Under the pieces are notes generated by a model that was given only the letters and a program-made list of their open reading frames with translations, was not told where the DNA came from and ran no database searches. Shown piece after piece: positions 7,203 through 14,725 of a DNA stretch of 64,000 nucleotides. This DNA is from Stutzerimonas urumqiensis (GTDB lineage: Bacteria; Pseudomonadota; Gammaproteobacteria; Pseudomonadales; Pseudomonadaceae): assembly GCF_003640395.1 (NCBI RefSeq), contig NZ_RBZQ01000001.1, forward strand, positions 496,001-560,000, given 5' to 3'. Made by a program: the position numbers and the translations under genes. The first letter of the stretch is position 1, and each line of letters starts with the position of its first letter.

Positions 7203-7855
7203 GCCGGCGCTCCGGTGGCCGGCACACCGGCCCCGAGCACGATGGCCGCGCCCTGGGCACGGTTGGAGGCGCCGAGCTTGTGCAGGGCGTTGTGCACGTG
7301 GCTTTTGACGGTGTGGGTGCTCAGGTGCAGCTCGGCGGCGATGGCGGCGTTGGACAGGCCCTTGCCGGCGAGTTGCATGATCTCCAGTTCGCGTGCGGAG
7401 AGCTGCCCGAGCGCGCCGTGGCTCTGGCTGAGTTGCCGGTAGCGACGCACCAGTTTCTCCATCAATGAGCGCGGCAGCCAGTCGCCTCCGGCGAGGACTT
7501 CCTTCAGGCCCTTGGTGAAGTTGTGCGGCGCAGTCGAGGGGTAGAACACTCCCTTGATCGACGGGCGAGCCTCCACCAGCCGCCAGGCGCGCTCGGGTGC
7601 GGCGTTGATCAGCGCGACCGTTTGGTGGTGCAGGCTGCGCAGGTGCCCGAGGCATTCATCGAGGGCATAGCTGCCGGCATCGAGCAGCACCAGATCGACC
7701 GCGTCGGTCATCGCATGGCAGCTGCCCTGCAGGACGACCGAGCAGTGGGGAATCGATTGCAGGTGCTGGCGGACGGCCTTGCCGAGGATTTCACTCCTCG
7801 ACAGCAGCACCAGCCGGGTGCTGGCAAACGGTAGAGCTGACGCGACGTCATTCAT
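7199..7855 (-). CDS. csgD: CsgD-like LuxR-family regulator, module 1
   Basis: Transcription regulator expected to control curli genes. 218 residues (E. coli CsgD 216). An N-terminal receiver-like domain (LVLLSRSEIL...VDLVLLDAGSY) is followed by a C-terminal LuxR helix-turn-helix: LSARELEIMQLAGKGLSN, then AAIAAELHLSTHTVKSHVHN. The first nine residues (MNDVASALP) and the HTH match csgD2, but the middle receiver half is clearly diverged. The C terminus has a short extension (GVPATGAPA) absent from csgD2. First gene of module 1, preceded by a 354-base spacer that carries a motif shared with the csgD2 leader. Confidence 0.88.
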   Translation of the reverse strand: MNDVASALPFASTRLVLLSRSEILGKAVRQHLQSIPHCSVVLQGSCHAMTDAVDLVLLDAGSYALDECLGHLRSLHHQTVALINAAPERAWRLVEARPSIKGVFYPSTAPHNFTKGLKEVLAGGDWLPRSLMEKLVRRYRQLSQSHGALGQLSARELEIMQLAGKGLSNAAIAAELHLSTHTVKSHVHNALHKLGASNRAQGAAIVLGAGVPATGAPA

Positions 7856-7902
7856 GGCGCAAGGTCCCTTTGCGGGTGAAGGAAGCGTTCAAAAAGTGTT
7901 TT

Positions 7903-7916
7903 GCAGGCTAGTTCAC
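7903..7916 (-). promoter_or_regulatory. conserved motif upstream of csgD1 (GTGAACTAGCCTGC)
   Basis: On the - strand GTGAACTAGCCTGC lies about 48 bases before the csgD1 ATG. The csgD2 leader has GTGAACTACCCTGC (one difference) about 72 bases before its ATG, while surrounding sequence is not similar. Conservation in otherwise diverged leaders suggests an operator or promoter element. Function is inferred only. Confidence 0.5.
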
Positions 7917-8178
7917 ATTTTGTTACCTGCGACGCCGTGGCACGAACGGCGGCTGCTTTGGCCGATCAGGCCGTGATTTCGGCGCGCAGAGGTGAGTTCT
8001 TTGTTCAGGTGTTTCGTCACGCCTTGCCAAACGGACGATGGCGTACGGAGCCGGCGCCTATGCGATAGCTGGCAGTTCCGGGCACGCGGTGGAGCGAAAG
8101 GGCCGAGCGGCTCTGTTCGGGAACAGGCGCAAACGAGGGAGCGCACGAGGGACAGGTGTGCGCATTGGGCGTGAAGAA

Positions 8179-8200
8179 GGTGCCGGCGAGCGCCGGCACC
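8179..8200 (-). terminator. probable terminator after csgA
   Basis: GGTGCCGGC GAGC GCCGGCACC is a perfect 9-bp stem starting ten bases beyond the csgA stop. On the - strand it is followed by TTCTTCACG, a weak T tract. It separates csgBA from module 1. Confidence 0.6.
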
Positions 8201-8209
8201 CGGTGACGC

Positions 8210-9490
8210 TTAGTTCTGCGTGACGGTTGCCAGGTTGGCGGTGCCGCTCTGCATGATGACGGCGGTGTCGCCCATGCCCATCTGCGACACGACCGCCTCG
8301 TTGGACATGCCGGCCTGGGTCACGTCGGCCAGGTTGGAATCGCCCACTTGGCCGATGACCACCTCGTTGCCGGTGCCGGACAGCTGATCGACCAGGGCGA
8401 CGTTGAGGTTGCCTTCCTGGACGATGTCGACCATCTGCTGGTCGCCGACCGAGGTGCCCTCGATGACGTTGTCGCTGCCGTTCTGGTAGGCGGTCAGCAG
8501 GTTGGCTGTGCCGTCCTGCAGGTAGGTCAGCTCGTTGGCGGTGCCGACCTGGGCGACATAGGCTTCGTTGTCGCTGCCGTACTGGACGACGGTGGCGGCA
8601 TGCTCGGTGCCGTCCTGGTCGAGGCTGGCGTAGTTGAAGGTGCCGTCCTGCTCGACTTCACCGATGTGGCCTTCGCCCATCTGGAAGACGTCGGCGATGT
8701 TGTCGTCGCCCACCTGGTACACCGACGCATAGTGGTCGCTGCCCATCTGCTCGACGTAGCCTTCGTTGTCGTTGCCCTCGGCCGTGACGGTGGCGGTCAT
8801 GTAGTTACCGTCGTGCTGGTCGATGGAGCCGACGTTACGGTCGCCGGTCTGGTTGATCTGGGCGGACGAGAACCCGGCGTATTCCTGGTAGACCTCGGCG
8901 CTGTTGTCGTTGCCGTTCTGGTCGACGCCGGCGGTGTTGGCGCTGCTGAAGCCCTGGCTGATCACCGAGTCGTTGTTGTCGCCGTTCTGCACGTGACGAG
9001 CGACGCTGGTGTCGCTCCAGACCTGCATGGTGGAGCTGTAGTTGCCGTTGCCGTTCTGGTCGCTGTAGGCGGCATCGCCGTTGGAGAGCGACTGCTGGAC
9101 GTCGGAGACGTTCTCGGTGCCGGTCTGGTTCTGCTCGCTGGTGGACTGGTACGTGCTGACCTGGCGCGCGTTGGCGTCGTTGTTCGCGCCGCTCTGGTAT
9201 TGGGTCACGCTGCTGGCTTCGGCGAAGCTCTGGTAGGCCGTGGCGGTGTTGAAGTTGGCCAGCTGGGTCTGGCTGATGGTGCTGCCGGTGGAGTCGTCCA
9301 GCTGGTCGGCACGTGCGTTGTTGGTGTTGCCGGCCTGGTTCTGCGTGACTTCGTTGAGGTCCCCGCCGGTCTGCACGACGGTGGCGATGTTCGATACGCC
9401 GAGCTGGTCCTGGGTCGAGGTGTTGTCAGCGAAGGCCTGGGTGGCCAACACACTGAGAATGGCTGCGGCGAGCGGTTTGCACTTGAACAT
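8210..9490 (-). CDS. csgA: CsgA-type major curlin, greatly expanded
   Basis: Secreted amyloid fibre subunit. 426 residues against about 150 in E. coli. A signal peptide (MFKCKPLAAAIL... ending TQAFA, then DN) is followed by some 18-20 curlin units with a period of 22-23 residues, each built on Q-x-G-x2-N-x-A-x3-Q, such as QVGDDNIADVFQ, QYGSDNEAYVAQ and the final SGTANLATVTQN. Early repeats are degenerate and C-terminal ones more regular. Acidic residues are frequent inside repeats. GGAGACG precedes the ATG. It follows csgB by 48 bases, so csgB-csgA form one unit downstream of module 2, ended by the hairpin at 8179-8200. Confidence 0.93.
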   Translation of the reverse strand: MFKCKPLAAAILSVLATQAFADNTSTQDQLGVSNIATVVQTGGDLNEVTQNQAGNTNNARADQLDDSTGSTISQTQLANFNTATAYQSFAEASSVTQYQSGANNDANARQVSTYQSTSEQNQTGTENVSDVQQSLSNGDAAYSDQNGNGNYSSTMQVWSDTSVARHVQNGDNNDSVISQGFSSANTAGVDQNGNDNSAEVYQEYAGFSSAQINQTGDRNVGSIDQHDGNYMTATVTAEGNDNEGYVEQMGSDHYASVYQVGDDNIADVFQMGEGHIGEVEQDGTFNYASLDQDGTEHAATVVQYGSDNEAYVAQVGTANELTYLQDGTANLLTAYQNGSDNVIEGTSVGDQQMVDIVQEGNLNVALVDQLSGTGNEVVIGQVGDSNLADVTQAGMSNEAVVSQMGMGDTAVIMQSGTANLATVTQN

Positions 9491-9538
9491 GAAGCGTCTC
9501 CACTGGATGGGTTTCAGGTTTACTGCCGTTCACATCTG

Positions 9539-9997
9539 TCAGCGATATTGGCGAACCAGCACCGCCATGCCCTGGCCGTGCTGGGTCACGCTGCTGTCGA
9601 GGCCAGAGCCGAACTGTTCGATCAGCGCGACGTTGTCGGAGCCGGTCTGGGTGATCGTCGCCTCGTTGTAGGCGCCCTGCTGGACGATGCTCGCCAGGTT
9701 GTTGATGCCGTTCTGGTCGATGCTGGCCTGGTTGGCGTAGCCGCTCTGCAGGATGTACGCCTCGTTGGCGGAGCCGCTCTGGACGACGCCGGCGAGCAGG
9801 CCGTCGCCTTGCTGCCCGATCACGGCGAGGCTGCTCTGACCCGATGCCGTCAGGCCGTCGGCCAGGTGAGGGGCACTGCTGCCGAGGTCGAGCTCGCCCG
9901 GAGCGAGGTCGGGGGTACCGCCGGCGAAGGCTGCCGGGGCGAGCGCCAGCAGGCTGGCCAGCAGCAGGGCGGGAAGGGTCCGGTCCGTGGCATTCAT
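9539..9997 (-). CDS. csgB: CsgB-type curlin nucleator
   Basis: Minor curlin expected to nucleate fibre growth at the cell surface. 152 residues (E. coli CsgB 151). The signal peptide is MNATDRTLPALLLASLLALA... ending AAFA. About five curlin repeats follow (QQGDGLLAGVVQ, QSGYANQASIDQ, QTGSDNVALIEQ). The C terminus GMAVLVRQYR resembles the basic end of E. coli CsgB (MAIRVTQR), which argues for the nucleator role rather than another CsgA. The ATG at 9997 is chosen because it starts a good signal peptide; the frame extends 29 codons upstream without one. It lies 83 bases after csgG2. Confidence 0.87.
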   Translation of the reverse strand: MNATDRTLPALLLASLLALAPAAFAGGTPDLAPGELDLGSSAPHLADGLTASGQSSLAVIGQQGDGLLAGVVQSGSANEAYILQSGYANQASIDQNGINNLASIVQQGAYNEATITQTGSDNVALIEQFGSGLDSSVTQHGQGMAVLVRQYR

Positions 9998-10080
9998 TGA
10001 TCGTGTCCCGGTGAATCGATGTGGCCCATCCTGCCCAATGCCCGCCCTCGAAAAATCCATCGAACGATTGAAAGTCGGAT

Positions 10081-10944
10081 TCACGTGGCGTCCTCGTCAG
10101 CGGTCGGTGGGGGCAGCGGCTCGGCAGTCAGGAACTTGCCCAGCGAGGTCTGCTCCAGGGCGATGCCCTCGGCCGGTTGCCAGAGACGGCGCTCGATGCC
10201 CTGGGCGATGAGGTGGCCGACGGCCGATTCGATGGCGGCGAGCACGCAAAGCTGGGCGGGCTCGTTGGTGGTGTAGCCGGCCTCGGCTTCGAGCAGTTCC
10301 TTGAACTCGATGAACTTGTAGACGTTGGCGCTGATGCCGTTGGAGTAGATGGTCTTGCTGGTCATCACGTTGGCCAGCACCTGGCCGCTGCGCACATCGA
10401 CCGCGCGCAGGTTCACGGTGACCTGGTCGACGCGGTACTCCTGCGATGCGCCGATGCCGAGGTAGCGCGCCCCGAGCCCGCCGCTGCGGATGTTGGTGTC
10501 GTAGGCGACGATGGCGCCTTCCATGATCAGGTTGGCGGCCATCAGCGAGGGCAGGTCGCTGGCGATGTTCGGCGCCACGTCCGGCTTGGCCTGCGAAGCG
10601 CGGATGATCTTGCGCTCGGTCAGCACGTTCTGCAGGCCCTCGCGCTCGAGCACGATGAACCAGCCGCTGGCCTGCATGGCATCGACCAGCATGCTCGCCG
10701 CGCCCTGGGTCACGGCGGTGGAGAAGGAGCTGGCGGGGTTGGGCTTGTACTGCCCGGTCTGATCGCGAAAGCCGTAGACCGCCGCCACCAGCCGGCCTCT
10801 GGGCTCGGGCAGTTGCAGCAGATCGACATAGGTCGAGGTGCGTGGCGTGAGGGTGGGCTGCTGCTCGTCGGCCGGCATCGGTGCCTTGATGGCACAGCCC
10901 TGCAGGCCAGCCAGAAGCGCGGCGGCCAGGAAGATCCGTTTCAT
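10081..10944 (-). CDS. csgG: CsgG curli secretion lipoprotein, module 2
   Basis: Second copy of the curli export channel lipoprotein, 287 residues. It is identical in protein sequence to csgG1 through the lipobox (Cys17), the constriction loop (Asn69, Ser73, Phe74) and the C-terminal helices. The exception is the very end, where it continues AEPLPPPTADEDAT, nine residues longer than csgG1. The 5' two-thirds of the gene shows no mismatch with csgG1; the 3' part has scattered synonymous differences. It lies upstream of csgBA and probably serves those subunits, but the two CsgG proteins should be able to mix in one nonamer. Confidence 0.95.
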   Translation of the reverse strand: MKRIFLAAALLAGLQGCAIKAPMPADEQQPTLTPRTSTYVDLLQLPEPRGRLVAAVYGFRDQTGQYKPNPASSFSTAVTQGAASMLVDAMQASGWFIVLEREGLQNVLTERKIIRASQAKPDVAPNIASDLPSLMAANLIMEGAIVAYDTNIRSGGLGARYLGIGASQEYRVDQVTVNLRAVDVRSGQVLANVMTSKTIYSNGISANVYKFIEFKELLEAEAGYTTNEPAQLCVLAAIESAVGHLIAQGIERRLWQPAEGIALEQTSLGKFLTAEPLPPPTADEDAT

Positions 10945-11499
10945 GTGCGTGTCCTTATTGAACGTCCAGACCGTTGACGATGATTTCCGAAACCTCGCCG
11001 GTGAGGCGGTCGGTGATCTGCACGGTGAGGTGCCCCGAGTCGTTGATGATGTTCACGATGAAATCGTCGGTGGTCAGCGTGCCGGTGTTCGGATCGGTCA
11101 ACAGCTCGGACAGCAGGCGCGATTCGAGCTGGCTGGTGAAACGATCGAGCGCCGAGGTGCCGGTCAGCGAGGAGCGGTCCAGCGCGTCCGGGTCCTTGAA
11201 ATCGTTCTGCGCCTGGGCGCTGCCGAGCAGCCAGGCGCCGTTGAGCGGGCTGCCGCCGAAGGACGGATTGACCGGCGTGTACACCAGTTCGGTCGCCGTG
11301 GCGCTGGTGCTCACGAGGAGCGCCAGCAGGGTTGTAGTTGTTCTCATAACTCATCCTTGGCGAGGTCGAGGTTGTCTTGGAAAAGCGCCTGGAGCTTTTG
11401 TTGTTCGATCTGCGCGACCACCGTCTCGGCGGCGGCTTCGGCGATCGGCTGCATGTCCGAGACGCTGGGTTGGAGAAAGCGGCGAAACAGCGGTCGGTC
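10298..11499 (-). repeat. copy 2 of the 1.2-kb block without visible mismatch (csgG/csgF/csgE)
   Basis: Partner of 5770-6971. The matching stretch begins inside csgG2, spans all of csgF2 and ends inside csgE2, where 11500 (G) differs from 6972 (C). This pattern is expected from recent duplication or ongoing gene conversion. Confidence 0.9.
10955..11347 (-). CDS. csgF: CsgF curli assembly factor, module 2
   Basis: 130-residue secreted CsgG partner, identical to csgF1 in protein and, as read by eye, in DNA. It shows the signal peptide, the pore-docking NPSFGGSPLNGAWLL segment and the same C-terminal domain. Start and csgE2 stop overlap (ATGA), and csgG2 follows after ten bases, so the module keeps the same translational coupling as module 1. 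Confidence 0.95.
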   Translation of the reverse strand: MRTTTTLLALLVSTSATATELVYTPVNPSFGGSPLNGAWLLGSAQAQNDFKDPDALDRSSLTGTSALDRFTSQLESRLLSELLTDPNTGTLTTDDFIVNIINDSGHLTVQITDRLTGEVSEIIVNGLDVQ

Positions 11500-11730
11500 G
11501 TCGTATTCGACCCAGACCAGCACGCCCCAGCGGGCGGAGGGCCGCTCCTTGACTGCGAGGTTGAAATCGATCGGCCCACGGGCGTTGAGCTGCTCGCAGA
11601 AGGTGCGATAGAAGGCCTGGCCGGCCTGGGTGATGGTGCCGTTGAGGATCAGCCCGTCGATCTCCGCCTCGTCGGCGCTGGCCGATCCGGCCAGGAGCAG
11701 CATCGCCAGGGCGAAGGGCGTGCGGGTCAT
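11344..11730 (-). CDS. csgE: CsgE curli secretion specificity factor, module 2
   Basis: 128-residue periplasmic capping adaptor for CsgG. Signal peptide with cleavage near GSASA-DEAE, conserved FYRTF and ERPSARWG segments, and a C terminus in DLAKDEL. It differs from csgE1 at about five residues (signal peptide, GLILN versus GLITN, EYDDRP versus EYEDRP). Overlaps csgD2 (ATGA) and csgF2. In E. coli CsgE helps confer substrate selectivity, so small differences between the copies could matter, but nothing here proves it. Confidence 0.93.
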   Translation of the reverse strand: MTRTPFALAMLLLAGSASADEAEIDGLILNGTITQAGQAFYRTFCEQLNARGPIDFNLAVKERPSARWGVLVWVEYDDRPLFRRFLQPSVSDMQPIAEAAAETVVAQIEQQKLQALFQDNLDLAKDEL

Positions 11731-12368
11731 GCCGACGCTCCGGCCCCGAGCACGATGGCCGCGCCCTGGGCACGGTTGGAGGCGCCGAGCTTGTGCAGCG
11801 CGTTGTGCACGTGGCTTTTGACGGTGTGGGTGCTCAGGTGCAACTCGGCGGCGATGGCGGCGTTGGACAGGCCCTTGCCGGCGAGTTGCATGATCTGCCG
11901 CTCGCGCAGGGTCAGCGCTTCGATGGCCTGGCTGGTGCGGGTCAGCTGGCGATAGCGATGGATGAGCTTCTCCATCAGCGGACGTGGCAGCCAGTCGCCG
12001 CCGGCGATCAAGGTCCGCACGCCGCGTACGAAGGTCGCGCGCGACGTCGCCGGCCGGAAGACACCGCGGATGGACGGCCGCAGCTCGAGCAACCGGCGCG
12101 CCTTGTCGTCGGAGGCATTGATCAAGCCGACCGGAACGTCCCCAAGCTGGCGAATCAGGTCGAGGCACTCGTCCTGTCCGTAACTGCCCGCGTCGACCAG
12201 CGCAAGGTCGACCTCGCCGACGTTGCCACGCAAGTGGCCGCTGCGGTGCATACGGTAGGCGGGTTGGTCACCCAGATGATGGCGCAAGGCGCTGTCGAGC
12301 AATTCGCTGCGCGACAGCAACATCACCTGGTGCGTGATGGCGGGTAAGGCGGAGGCGACATCGTTCAT
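11727..12368 (-). CDS. csgD: CsgD-like LuxR-family regulator, module 2
   Basis: 213-residue regulator with the same plan as csgD1: N-terminal MNDVASALP, a receiver-like domain (VMLLSRSELL...[11 protein letters not shown]), the GGDWLPRPLMEKLIHRYRQL linker and a LuxR HTH (LTLRERQIMQLAGKGLSN, LSTHTVKSHVHNALHKLG). From the HTH to the end it matches csgD1 with about three DNA differences in 160 bases, whereas the receiver half is only moderately similar. The ATG at 12368 matches the csgD1 start; in-frame codons upstream are not conserved. First gene of the csgDEFG-BA unit. Confidence 0.88.
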   Translation of the reverse strand: MNDVASALPAITHQVMLLSRSELLDSALRHHLGDQPAYRMHRSGHLRGNVGEVDLALVDAGSYGQDECLDLIRQLGDVPVGLINASDDKARRLLELRPSIRGVFRPATSRATFVRGVRTLIAGGDWLPRPLMEKLIHRYRQLTRTSQAIEALTLRERQIMQLAGKGLSNAAIAAELHLSTHTVKSHVHNALHKLGASNRAQGAAIVLGAGASA

Positions 12369-12439
12369 TGGCAAATCCCTGCGTGGACGAATACCGCAAA
12401 CCCCCCGGGTCCGTGGGGCTTGCACTAGACTTTCGTCCG

Positions 12440-12453
12440 GCAGGGTAGTTCAC
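12440..12453 (-). promoter_or_regulatory. conserved motif upstream of csgD2 (GTGAACTACCCTGC)
   Basis: Counterpart of 7903-7916 with one difference. Just further upstream on the - strand is the AT-rich TTTTTTAGTCACACCA. It may be part of a promoter or a binding site for a shared regulator, possibly CsgD itself. No -35/-10 pair was assigned with confidence. Confidence 0.5.
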
Positions 12454-12510
12454 TGGTGTGACTAAAAAACGACAGGCAGCGCCATCTGCGCCAGGAAACC
12501 GGCGCCGGGT

Positions 12511-12840
12511 TCAGTCGATCACGAACAGCCGGGCGCCGGTGTCGGTCGAGGAGCGATGCCCAAGCGTGTCATCCGCGACCTGGTAGCTCATGCCGGGCTG
12601 CAAGGTGACCCGGCCTCCATCGGCCAGCTCGGTGTGAAGCTCGCCGTCCAGGCACAGCAGGATGTGCCCTTTGAGGCACCAGTGGTCGGCCAGGTAGCCG
12701 GCGCTGTACTCGACCATCCGCACGCGGATATCGCCGAAATGACAGGTCCGCCATAGCGCGTGGCCTCGCTCGCCCTCGTGGCGGGAGGGCTCGATGGTCG
12801 CCCAGTCTGTGACGCCGAACGGAATATTGGAGAGCTTCAT
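12511..12840 (-). CDS. small cupin-fold protein (DHCW-motif-like)
   Basis: A 109-residue single-domain cupin. Metal-site-like residues lie in YLADHWCLKGHILLCLDGEL (about residues 49-68) and the second cupin motif is around LQPGMSYQVADDTLGHRSST. It resembles the small cupins named for a DHCW motif; here the order reads DHWC. Biochemical function is unknown. The ATG at 12840 overlaps the stop of the upstream GST gene (ATGA at 12837-12840), so the pair is co-translated. Confidence 0.8.
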   Translation of the reverse strand: MKLSNIPFGVTDWATIEPSRHEGERGHALWRTCHFGDIRVRMVEYSAGYLADHWCLKGHILLCLDGELHTELADGGRVTLQPGMSYQVADDTLGHRSSTDTGARLFVID

Positions 12841-13598
12841 GCGCGGGCCTCGTCTTGTTCCGTCGCGTGGGGTCGATCGTGACGGTAGCGTTCCAGGATC
12901 CACTGCCCGGCCGGGCGCTCGCGGATGCGGTCGAGCACCTCGCGTGCCGGTGCGCTGAAGCCGCCGATGTTGGCCCAGGGCGTGTCGGGCGGCGATAGCA
13001 GCGGTGCGTATAGGGCGGCTGCGCTGATGTCGGCCAGGCTCAGGTGATCGCCAACCAGGTAGCGTGAGGGATCGTTGTGGATGCGCTTTTCCAGCGCATC
13101 CAACCCATCGAGCAGCTCCACCTCGGATTTTGCGACCCGCTCGGGCGTCACCCCGTACAGCGTTCGCAGGCCCTTGACCAGCATCGGCTTGGCGCGATCG
13201 CGCAGGCCGAACAAGGGCCGATGCACGCGCAACATCGCATCGGTCACCGACGCCCAGTCTTCGATCTGTCCGTAGAGCCAGCGCCGCACATGCACGCCGA
13301 GCCGATCGTGGCGATCCTCCAGGGCCAGGATTTCTTCGCGCAGCGGGCCGGCTGAGGGCAACAGCGGCGCCTGCGGATAGGTGGCTTCGAGGTAGAGGGC
13401 GATGTCGGTGGAGTCGGCAACCACCTGCGCGCCGTCACGCAGGATCGGCAGGCTGGTGGTGCCGGCCATGCGCCGCGTCTTGAGGCGATGAAGGCCGGGG
13501 AACAGGTGTTCGACCCGATAGGCCAGGCCCTTGTGATCCAGCTGCCAGCGGGTCTTTTCGCAATAGTGGGAGATCGAAAACTGGTACAGGGTGCGCAT
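12837..13598 (-). CDS. glutathione S-transferase family protein
   Basis: 253-residue cytosolic GST-like protein. The N-terminal thioredoxin-fold domain starts LYQFSISHYCEKTRWQLDHK and contains TTSLPIL with the cis-Pro and the DSTDIALYLE glutathione-binding segment. The C-terminal helical domain includes YLVGDHLSLADISAAALYAP, the N-capping box of the family. The ATG at 13598 starts directly at the first strand; upstream in-frame codons lack support. Substrate unknown. In an operon with the downstream cupin. Confidence 0.88.
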   Translation of the reverse strand: MRTLYQFSISHYCEKTRWQLDHKGLAYRVEHLFPGLHRLKTRRMAGTTSLPILRDGAQVVADSTDIALYLEATYPQAPLLPSAGPLREEILALEDRHDRLGVHVRRWLYGQIEDWASVTDAMLRVHRPLFGLRDRAKPMLVKGLRTLYGVTPERVAKSEVELLDGLDALEKRIHNDPSRYLVGDHLSLADISAAALYAPLLSPPDTPWANIGGFSAPAREVLDRIRERPAGQWILERYRHDRPHATEQDEARA

Positions 13599-13744
13599 GC
13601 TCGGCTCCGTCCGCAAAGCTCGAGTGTACGGGGCGAGGGAGCCAATCCCCAGCGCGATCGCCAAGCCCGCTCGGCGGAGCGCGGGAATCGGCGGGGGACG
13701 GCGTGGTCAGGTGCTCAGGTAGCGCACTCACCCAGGAGATTCTC

Positions 13745-14725
13745 ATGACCGAACGCAAACTCGACGGCGCGCTCGTCGTCATCACCGGTGCATCCAGTGG
13801 TATCGGCCGCGCGGCCGCGGAGGCTTTCGCGGGCCGCGGTGCCCGGCTGGTCCTGGCTGCGCGAGACGGCGCGGCCCTCGACGATGTGGTCGAGGCCTGC
13901 GGTCGGCTGGGCGCGGCGGCGCTCGCGGTGCCCACCGATGTGACGCATGGCGAGGCGCTGGAGCAGCTGGCCGCGAAGGCCGTCGAGTTCGGTGGCGGGC
14001 GGATCGACGTCTGGATCAACAACGCCGGCGTCGGGGCCATCGGCGCCTTCGACGAAACCCCGCTCGATGCGCACGAGCAGGTGGTCCAGACGAACCTGCT
14101 CGGTTATTTGCGTGGCGCTCATGCCGTGCTGCCGTATTTCAAGCAGCAGCACGCGGGCGTTCTGATCAACACGCTGTCGGTCGGCAGCTGGGTGGCGCAG
14201 CCTTACGCCGTGGCCTATTCGGCGAGCAAGTTCGGACTGCGCGGTTTCTCCGCTGCCTTGCGCGGCGAGCTGGGGCAATGGTCGGGCATCCATGTGTGCG
14301 ATGTCTACCCGGCGGTGATGGACACGCCCGGCTTTCGCGATGCCGGCAATTACGCCGGGCGGTCGCTGCAACCGCCGCCGCCGGTCTACGATCCGCGCCG
14401 CGTGGCCGAGGCGATGGTCAGCCTCGCGCGGCATCCGCGGCATACCACCTCGGTCGGTGCGGTCGCGACGCTGCTGCGGCTGACCTACTTCCTGACGCCG
14501 GGATTCGATCGGCTCAACGGCCTGCTGGCAGGCATGGCGCTGGGGCGCGCCGAGCGCACGCCGGCCTCGTCCGGCAATCTATTTCATCCGCCCGGCGGTC
14601 AACGGCGCATCGACGGCGGCTGGCAACCGGTCTCGAACGAGCCGGCGATCCGTCTTGCCGTGGGGGCGGTCGCTGTGGGGGTGGCCGGCTGGTGCCTGGC
14701 TCGCCTGGTGGCCCGGCGCGACTAG
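13745..14725 (+). CDS. short-chain dehydrogenase/reductase with C-terminal membrane segment
   Basis: 326-residue NAD(P)-dependent oxidoreductase. Rossmann motif TGASSGIGRA near residue 13, NNAG near residue 93, catalytic Ser in TLSVGSW and Tyr/Lys in YSASK. After the SDR core there is an extension ending in a hydrophobic helix (AVGAVAVGVAGWCLARLVA) that may anchor the enzyme to the inner membrane. AGGAGA precedes the ATG. The 3' end overlaps the convergent metR stop by a few bases (14722-14725). Substrate unknown. Confidence 0.88.
   Translation: MTERKLDGALVVITGASSGIGRAAAEAFAGRGARLVLAARDGAALDDVVEACGRLGAAALAVPTDVTHGEALEQLAAKAVEFGGGRIDVWINNAGVGAIGAFDETPLDAHEQVVQTNLLGYLRGAHAVLPYFKQQHAGVLINTLSVGSWVAQPYAVAYSASKFGLRGFSAALRGELGQWSGIHVCDVYPAVMDTPGFRDAGNYAGRSLQPPPPVYDPRRVAEAMVSLARHPRHTTSVGAVATLLRLTYFLTPGFDRLNGLLAGMALGRAERTPASSGNLFHPPGGQRRIDGGWQPVSNEPAIRLAVGAVAVGVAGWCLARLVARRD

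Larger units (their letters stand above)
7856..8209. other. spacer between csgA and csgD1: terminator plus module 1 leader
   Basis: No gene is seen in these 354 bases. The csgA-proximal end has a strong hairpin (8179-8200), and the csgD1-proximal end is more AT-rich (AAAAAGTGTTTTGCAGG, TTCACATTTTGTTACC) and holds the shared motif. This is where a module 1 promoter would be expected. Confidence 0.65.

Noticed and set aside
4259..9997. possible CRISPR-like or tandem DNA repeat array
   Set aside because: The periodicity is at protein level (22-23 residues, degenerate codons) and in frame with secreted curlins; there are no identical repeats with unique spacers.
8348..10000. 550-residue open frame on + across csgA and csgB
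   Set aside because: It is the complement of the Gln/Asn/Thr-rich curlin repeats, which rarely make stops on the other strand in GC-rich DNA. It reads as monotonous Val/Ala/Gly/Asp repeats and the - strand genes have signal peptides, repeats and ribosome binding sites.
10057..10075. AATCGTTCGATGGATTTTTC downstream of csgG2 as a terminator
   Set aside because: The stem is only a few base pairs and the related sequence after csgG1 has changed at the centre without compensation, so it is not called a terminator.
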